A stretch of 64,000 bases of DNA from Phyto melanocephala (taxonomy: Eukaryota > Arthropoda > Insecta > Diptera > Rhinophoridae): contig OW799233.1 in NCBI GenBank assembly GCA_941918925.1, positions 157,814,345 to 157,878,344 of the forward strand. Reading direction: 5' to 3'. The notes beneath the pieces were generated by a model. That model saw only the letters and a list, made by a program, of their open reading frames with translations, was not told the DNA's origin and ran no database searches. Of this stretch, positions 57,051 through 64,000 are shown in pieces. Made by a program: the position numbers and the translations under genes. Within the stretch, counting starts at the first letter, position 1, and every line of letters begins with the position of its first letter.

Positions 57051-58311
57051 ACTACAAATCAAATTGGAAATATATTTTGAAGACCGTGTAGATTTTTACT
57101 AGCTTTAGTATACATGATGAGATTAACTGCATATGAAATAAAACATCGGGCAGAGAGTCTTCTTTCTTGATGGTCTTCATCTTTAATGGTATATGCATAT
57201 GATCGCCTTGCATTAGTATTACTATATTTTTTGATGAAATGTAACATCTTTCGGCTAAGAGCGAACTTTTCAACATAAATCTTAGATTTCACTGTTTCAT
57301 TTAAATTATAGCATAAGTATAACCTGGAGATAAAATTCTTATCGTTGAAATAAGAGAGAACGTGAATGTGTCAGGCTTTAGTTGAATCACTTCACAAGCT
57401 GTATGGCATGAGTCTCCCTTGTATTTAAATAGTTTGATATTCAATATTTTATTGTAATAGATTTTAATATTCGAAATTTTAAAAACTCATAAAATTCTCA
57501 AATATTGTTTTTGTTCTTAATAGTAATGCTTTAAATTAAATTTTTACATATTCAAAAATTTTTCGAAGTAAAGTTCGAATTTTCAAACATTCAAAAAGTC
57601 TTTTAATTTTAGTTTGAAACTACGTTAAAAAATGTTTTCAATATATCCCATAAAATTTAAAGTTCGAAAAATTTATAAAAATTTAAAAAAATATAAAACT
57701 TTAAAATATTAATTAATTCATTAATTAAATATTAATTTATTCACTAAAAGAAAGTGTAAAGAAAGTTTTTGTAATTTCTACATTATTTATTGGCGAACTA
57801 ATAAAGTACATACTCTTAATCCTTATAGACAGAGAAATGAATTTAGTTAAGTCTATCTGTCCATCTGTGTGTGCGTATGTTGAAATCAGGGTTTTTTAGC
57901 CACCACGTATTATTAAGACTACAGTATCAATTACATTAAAAACAATTGGTCATCAATGATACTGAAATTATGAATATTTAGACTTTTTAGATTTTGGATT
58001 TACTTCTGCTTTATTCCAAGAAATGAACAATTCACAGATATGTTTATTAATTTATCGGATATGCTCTTGTTAATTTTGCTATTAAAAATGTGGATACATG
58101 TGAATACATTGCCAGCTGAGCAATGAGCGAAAGATCGCCTTTCTTTTTACATTAAGAAGTCAGTATTTATTAATTTTAATTTAATTCGTTCCGGCACTCA
58201 TAATTTTAGTTAACAAAAATGTTTTTTCAATACAAAATACAAACTTTGAATTATTATTTTTGTAATAATAGTTTTTATTAAAATAAAAAAGTAAAAGTTC
58301 ATGAAAAACAT
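57051..58311. other. AT-rich, no gene seen
   Basis: Overlapping minus-strand frames at 57292-57052 have no recognisable features. No repeat ends found. Confidence 0.4.
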
Positions 58312-58399
58312 TTAAAACATAACAAAAATATTAAGAATAAAATTAAAAATATGAAATTCATAGAACGTTTGTAAATTAAAAAGTAAAGGTCTATCAGCG

Positions 58400-58512
58400 T
58401 CTCTGGTACAAATGTTGTTTCTTCCAATATAAACATTTTTCTCTCCTGACTTAAAACGCTTTAAAATATCCAGTTTTTGTTTTAAGCTTATTTGCTTTCT
58501 TTTTTGACTCAT
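58400..58512 (-). pseudogene. pogo/CENP-B-type transposase N-terminus
   Basis: Minus strand ATG at 58512 opens 'MSQKRKQISLKQKLDILKRF' and 'KSGEKNVYIGRNN', the start of the CENP-B/pogo-type helix-turn-helix (…KRK..SL..KL.IL…..GE…). After about 35 codons the similarity ends. It is a truncated relic. The 58560-58800 stretch upstream is rich in GACGCAA boxes and ends ACCGGGTTATGAGTGTACA, perhaps the element's terminal region. Confidence 0.6.
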
Positions 58513-59091
58513 TGTTGCAAAATATTTAGGCTAAACTTCACTTCACTAAATGTAATTTGCAACTACCAACGAAGACAAACTTGAGGACAACTTTCACACA
58601 CAAATTTACATTGGACTTAGACGGGAAATCCCCTATTTCTATTTTGGATTTGTACAAACAAAAGACGCAACTAGGAAGCCATGCGACGCAAACAGAATCA
58701 AAAACGACGCAACATCGAAATCACGGAAATTTTAAAAAGACGCAACTTTGACACGAAGCAAACCGAAGCGACGTAAACCGGGTTATGAGTGTACATATAA
58801 AATTAACTCAGTTGAAAATTTTGAAAAGAAAAAACTTTCAAGTTTTTGCCAACCCCCAAGAAAAAAATTTTAACTACGCCAATGTTAACGTTTTTATAAA
58901 AAAATTTAACCTTGGCAACATTTACAGACAATTGATCCATTAACAATTACCTACAATCGTGTCGGCGAAAAAAATAAAAATAAATGTAAAATAGAAGATC
59001 AAGGTCAAGTTCTTTTTAATAGAGATGTAATTCATGCTCTAAATTGAGGAAAAAATATTAAACAAGTTTTTATTACAAGTAAGTGGTACAA
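58513..59091. other. possible pogo-like terminal region and AT-rich spacer
   Basis: GACGCAAC(T/A) boxes recur at 58657, 58683, 58703 and 58739, and GCGACGTAAACCGGG at 58767. A matching opposite TIR was not found. Confidence 0.35.
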
Positions 59092-59389
59092 AAAAAGTCA
59101 CCAAACAGTGGCTCGTTTTACGTGTATCGGCTTTTCAATGTATGCGTGCGGGTTTTCTGTGCCCCAAATACGACAATTTCGCTCCGCCAAGATCAAAATG
59201 AGCTTCATCTGAAAAGATGATTGTTTTTGGCAAGATCGCAATATTTCCCAGCCTTGTTCAAGCGTATACACAATCATATTCGTTCAGCGGAAGGATAAAA
59301 TTAATTATCTGTCAAACCAGACATGAGCTAAGTGTTACCATTCACGAAATAAGCACTAGTTGAAAAAAAACGTTAGATGGCGGACCCTT
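59092..59389 (-). pseudogene. mariner-like element fragment (24-kb family)
   Basis: Closely related to 24232-24575: CTTTTCAATGTATGCGTGCG, TTTTCTGTGCCCCAAATACG, GATCAAAATGAGCTTCATCT, GTTCAAGCGTATACACAATC and the right TIR AACGTTAGATGGCGGACCCT. On the minus strand it retains the FSDEAHF region with the first catalytic Asp. The opposite TIR and the rest of the gene are absent. Confidence 0.75.
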
Positions 59390-59390
59390 A

Positions 59391-59455
59391 ACATGATTAT
59401 GAAAACTGTGTGGAGGGTATATAATATTCGGCCCAGCAGAATATAACACTTTTAC
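59391..59455 (-). repeat. TATACCC-family 5' end fragment
   Basis: Inverted it reads AGTAAAAGTGTTATATTCTG, CTGGGCCGAATATTATATACCCTCCACAC, the family's 5' end. It starts directly beside the mariner-like fragment. Confidence 0.55.
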
Positions 59456-60188
59456 TTCCTTAAATTCTAAGCGACAAAAATTTATTTTTTAGTTTTAGTG
59501 CCCTAAAAACAACGTCTATAATGTCGTGGTATTAAGCGCCAGTAAAAGTCAGTGCTTGGTAAGAGTTTCTATCAAAAATATAGGTTTCAGTGATACCTTA
59601 AGTTTAAAATTTATAAGAAACAGTAATATATTTCAGGTGTACATATTTGATTACCAAAATTCACATGTGAGATCTATGCCTCCAAAGTAGTTATCAAGCT
59701 GAAATTAAGTATAACGGCTTAGAGTGATTTCAATTGAAAAATCAACATCGACTTCAACAACAGTCAATTTATTGAGTTCTTTTGATTAAGTTTTTGTATC
59801 AATTTAATTCGGTTAAACATTGTCATATAGACCTTAAGTATGGAGAGCTTTTCGAAAATTTTTTTATTTAAAGTTATTGTAATTATTCTGTTCTAATTTG
59901 GTGCGAAATTTTTGAATTGTGGCCACCAAACATTTTATATTATTTTGAGAAATATTGAAGAGCAATAAAAATATGTTATTTTTGCGTGTTATTTGTTGTT
60001 TGTTTTTGTTAACCGTAAGCTGTCAGTTGTCAAACTAATTTTTAAGGGTTACCAACACGTTACTGCACAATTCAATAACAAAATTGGGACACCCATTGTG
60101 TGAACATTATGGAATTGTAATTGAATAATAAAAAGGGTTTAACAATTAACCAGTTTTAAATGGATTAATCACAGACAATATTATTGGC
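59456..60188. other. AT-rich, no gene seen
   Basis: No repeat end or coding frame recognised. Confidence 0.4.
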
Positions 60189-60200
60189 CTCACAAGTGTA
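60189..60200. repeat. target-site duplication of LINE (left)
   Basis: CTCACAAGTGTA, repeated exactly at 61076-61087. Confidence 0.8.
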
Positions 60201-61075
60201 GGCTAGGTTAGGTTAGATCCGGCAGCCGCCCGAAGGCATAGCTCACTTGGGTCCTCCGAGAGTCCCGCTGTGATACCGTAGGCACCAACGCCCGTTCGTC
60301 TATGTCCTCTGGCCGTCGTTCCTCAGCCATCTTGTCCTGTTTACAAAGGTGTGATTCTTTCCCAGATCAACTGCTGAAAGACAAGTTTTACTTACAAGTA
60401 TTCGCTGAACTAGAATCTGGTGTCTCAGGTCCCCGAATGTAGGACAATTACAGTGAAGATGTTCAGTTGTCTCCTCCTCTTTCTCGTTATCGCAACTTCT
60501 GCAGAAGTCGTTCTAAAAGATATTCAGCCTTTTCGCATGTGTGCCTATAGGTTAGTGTCTGGTAATGACCGCTATGAGGTCCCTAAGGCGGATTCGGGGC
60601 ATATTCACTGCATATTGCGTCCTATGCACATCCATGTCAGGCCAGATCTTTCTGACTTCCAAACAAGAAGGTTCTCTCACGCATTTTTCCTTGGCGTCCA
60701 AATAGAAGATTAGCTGCTTACCCTTCGATAAGGGAATACCCAAAGCACAACTGGATTCAACCGAATTTAAGGTAGTACCGGCTTTTGCAAGTGCATCAGC
60801 TCTATTATTAACATCAATATTCCCATGTCCTGGAATCCACACAAGGGTAACCGTCGAATGTCTCGCTATCTCCTCAAGAGACACCCGGCATTCCTGGGCA
60901 ATTTTCGATGTGCTGTACACACTCTCAAAGGACCTAATAGCCGCCTTGCTGTCAGTAAATATATAAATATCCCTGCCAGATATTCCATTATACTGAATCT
61001 GTTCCGCGACTGTCTTAATAGCTATTTATTCGGCCTGTATTGTGCTACAATAATCCGGTAGCCTTAGGGATAACT
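60201..61075 (-). mobile_element. 5'-truncated LINE, 875 bp, 12-bp TSD
   Basis: Minus-strand insertion flanked by CTCACAAGTGTA. It runs from within the RNase H domain to a 3' end that reads, inverted, GAGGACCCAAGTGAGCTATG, GGCTGCCGGATCTAACCTAA and CCTAGCC. GC content is far above its surroundings, supporting insertion. The 3' tail motifs resemble those of the SINE at 39546-39742. Confidence 0.85.
60420..61070 (-). pseudogene. LINE RNase H and C-terminal zinc motif, with stops
   Basis: Minus strand, one continuous frame broken only by stop codons. 'CSTIQAE' holds the catalytic Glu (a TAA follows it), 'IYIFTDSKAAIRSF' the second Asp, and 'VWIPGHGNIDVNNRADALAK' the His and last Asp of RNase H. 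Then 'LRDLIAVITRH', stop, 'PIGTHAKRLNIF', stop, and 'NDFCRSCDNEKEEETTEHLH' plus 'CNCP', the C-terminal CX2C…H…C motif. RNase H in such elements removes the RNA template after reverse transcription. The first catalytic Asp and the reverse transcriptase are absent through 5' truncation. Confidence 0.85.
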
Positions 61076-61087
61076 CTCACAAGTGTA
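61076..61087. repeat. target-site duplication of LINE (right)
   Basis: Exact repeat of 60189-60200. Confidence 0.8.
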
Positions 61088-63702
61088 ATGCAGGCTTTAA
61101 ATAATAATGCTTTTTTAAATTTAAAGGCATTATTCCATTTAATGAATAATATGACTTCATTTATATGAAAAATATTTTATATTTTAAGAAATGTGTCATT
61201 ATACGAGCATGTTGCAGTTACAGTTCCATTTTTAGTTTAAGTATTAACAGTCTTGAATTACAGACCATACTGATTGTAAATTCGAATAACATCTTTTTCA
61301 AAACATTTTGTATATTTGAAACAAAAAATTTCTTTAATATTCATTCGAAAAAATATTAAACTAAAGGAGTAAATTTTAATATAAAATTTAAATTTTAATA
61401 TGTGTGTGCTTAAACATGTATTACAATAAACATTTTCTGCCAACAAATTATTTAAACAAAGATGTTGCAAAGAGACCCTTATTCACATGTGAATATAAAT
61501 TTTTTTTAATTTATAAAAGGTTTTTCCATTTTTATGATAAATTTTTGAATATTTGTTTTAAAATATAGAAATTGATTTAAATATGGGGCTAAATTTATAT
61601 GATCAATAAATATTAGACTCAAAGGAACAGCATAATATTTTGTATCGCAAAATATTTCATAAAGAGTACTTTTTTTTTCATATATTTTTAATGTTTTGCT
61701 AATATAATTCCCCAAAGGGATGAAGAAAGCGGAGCATAAAATTGCAAATAACTGGAAAATGAAGTTTTTATTTGCTTTTAAAAGAAAGAGGGAAAAGTCT
61801 CCAGGCAGCATAAGATTGAGCAAGTTGCCAATGTAGTCCCTCAACAGTCATTCCGATTCAAATTTTGCCATAAACAATTTTATATTCCACGTTATTAAGA
61901 AATTATGGTTTAATGTATTTGCTAAAAGCAATTTTATGAAATAATCCATTCGAAACTAAATTGAATTTAAATTTAATAGTAGATATTTCAGGAGAAAACT
62001 TAGAATTTAGGAAAAATCTTTGTAGGTTGTCAGATATTGACTGTGTAGTGAGAAAAAAAAAATTAATTTAAAATCTGTTAAATTTTCGAATGAATAAAAA
62101 CAACATATCCAATAATAACAATTTAGTTTTTTTTTCATTTATTTAACAACAAACAAACTACAGGCTTTTAAGTTGATTTGAGTGGCGGAGTGTGATGGTG
62201 ATGGATTTTGTGTGTTAAAAAAAATTTAAAGAAAATGGAAAACCTTGTTTGGTCTAAATATTGTTTTTTCTATTTTTTTTTTATTTTGCATTTCGTTGTT
62301 ATTGTTTTTGCATTTAACGAAAAGCAAAAAAAAAAAAAAAAACGCTAGAATTACAACAACATTTACAAATATTCAAAAATAAACCAAAACACAGTGGGAC
62401 GAATTGTTAAATCTTTATAAAAAAAAAGAAGTATACACTTTGATGTCACCACTAAATTCGGAAACGGGCCGACCAATTTTAACTAAAATTTCAGGGTACG
62501 TTAGGGATGGTTGCATGATATCGGCTTGATAGTTCCGGAGATATGGCACCAAGATTTTCCTATACTTATATACCCATACAAATATCAACAACATGCCCTC
62601 CATTTTCCATATTATGATCTTTTATTGTCACCTGAAAAGTAACCGAACCATGCATCGTAATGTTTTATGTGTACAATGGCATTCGGTCTTTCTAATTGGA
62701 ATGTTGAGCTGAGTCTTTTCAGTCGTTGTTTCGATCGTTATTTTATTTATGCACTGACCATTAGATGTTTCACTTGCTATCGACCTGCCTTGTATCATAG
62801 GTATGTAGTATTGTTGTTGTTGCAAATAATTTAATTTTTGATTTACTGATGACATTCGGTCTCTCTCTCTCTCTTTATAGCGAAAAATGTTTTATGGGCG
62901 ACATAACAAAAAAATTTAATGCAAAACAAGGACTCTTCTTTAACCACCTTGAAGGCAAAACAACGTTTGCCCCATCAGCTAGTAGTTTTATAAAAATGTA
63001 CAGATAAATAGAAACTGCTACGTTAAAGAACTACATAAGAGTATTTGAATTGATAAATTTTTATTAGAAACTACAAACTCATTACTAGTAAGATGATGTT
63101 AAAATTTCCATACATTTCCATCTATATCGAAAACATTTAAAAAAAGAATAATTCTTTACTTAACCGAAACTATTCAAATAGTTCTTTAGTCACGCAGAAC
63201 GGGCAGTTTTAAATGTTTTTAAATAAGAGCAGCTTGAAGTTACGTTCTTAGGGTTTGTTATTCGTTACTAGTGACATAAAATATGGTTTTATAAAATTGA
63301 GTCTGTTTTGGTTTATTGCTAAAAATGTGGGACAGAGTTACACAAAAAAAAAATAAGAAAAATAAGTGAGACAAATACTTCACCTTACTTGAGCTTATGA
63401 TAAGAATTTCCTATAATTTGTCACACCGAAATTTCATTATGATATTCGCTGCCTAGCAAGAGTAGCGTTGGCTACGAGAAGTTAATTATTGTTTTTGTTC
63501 TGTGGCATTCACTGTTGATATCAAAGGCCTTTTGAAAAATATTTTAAAAAATATAAACCAAAATCTGCATCAATTAGTAACATTCTTAAATTCTCAATTT
63601 TTGCTAACTTGCAAAGTCTTTCCCCTTTTTTTAAAAAAGTTATTCTTTTTAATGCATCTAAGATCACTTAGTAAGCAAATGGATTTGTCTATGGCAAAGT
63701 AA
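61088..63702. other. AT-rich, no gene seen
   Basis: Several frames of 60-112 codons are AT-driven. A (TC)n run lies at 62861-62874. The stretch 62440-62610 with 'GGAGATATGGCACCAAG' might be a worn repeat interior. Nothing supported as a gene. Confidence 0.4.
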
Positions 63703-63705
63703 GTA

Positions 63706-64000
<295 letters not shown>

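Noticed and set aside
60420..60713. 97-codon plus-strand frame with a secretory-looking N-terminus
   Set aside because: It is the antisense shadow of the LINE zinc-motif and RNase H tail on the minus strand.

Overview
This window looks like AT-rich nuclear DNA of a fly. I infer a schizophoran, probably calyptrate, dipteran from the repeat families: repeats with TATACCC/GGGTATA ends, insect Helitrons with TCTATATATATAAAAG 5' ends, SINEs with CCTAACCTAACC tails, and mariner-like, piggyBac-like and PIF/Harbinger-like elements. I see no bacterial operon, rRNA gene, CRISPR array or virus-like gene, and no complete host gene. The only stretch that might be host coding sequence is one exon-like segment at 3137-3306 on the minus strand. 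The window is most likely a long intron or an intergenic region filled with transposable elements.

Layout. 0.5-2.6 kb: a long TATACCC-ended repeat with internal tandem units and a mariner-like N-terminal remnant. 3.1-3.4 kb: candidate exon cut by a hAT-like end. 3.7-4.4 kb: two 77-bp micro-elements and a 304-bp tandem duplication. 4.8-6.9 kb: a hairpin MITE whose right TIR is interrupted by a TTAA-flanked piggyBac relic. 7.0-7.8 kb: pogo/Tigger-like element. 8.2-9.3 kb: shrunken PIF/Harbinger element keeping pieces of both its genes. 9.4-11.6 kb: Helitron-like element with another repeat inside it. 12.0-12.7 kb: MITE with 28-bp TIRs. 14.8-18.98 kb: decayed LINE, TA-flanked MITE, two Helitrons, and a young 5'-truncated LINE with a 16-bp target duplication. 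21.5-24.6 kb: Tc1 and mariner-like remnants and a MITE with a perfect internal hairpin. 26.4-30.3 kb: SINE, Helitron and TATACCC repeats, and a fold-back MITE. 32.3-35.2 kb: mariner-like element with perfect 35-bp TIRs, LINE tail and SANT-like remnant. 36.7-39.7 kb: tRNA-derived SINEs and a LINE remnant. 41.8-46.0 kb: mariner-like and LINE debris, partly nested. 48.8-49.7 kb: hAT-like element with 8-bp target duplication. 53.0-54.5 kb: tandem duplication whose first copy holds a Helitron. 56.5-57.05 kb: piggyBac-like MITE. 58-61 kb: pogo, mariner-like and LINE remnants. 63.7-64.0 kb: a pure AAGT microsatellite running off the end.

How the parts relate. Every autonomous-type gene is broken or truncated. 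The elements document insertion history: piggyBac inside a MITE, LINE inside a mariner-like gene, Helitron inside a tandem duplication, repeat inside a Helitron. A tRNA-headed SINE shares 3' tail motifs with a LINE in the same window, which suggests a SINE-LINE partnership. All family calls come from motifs read by eye and from memory of the families; no database search was run.
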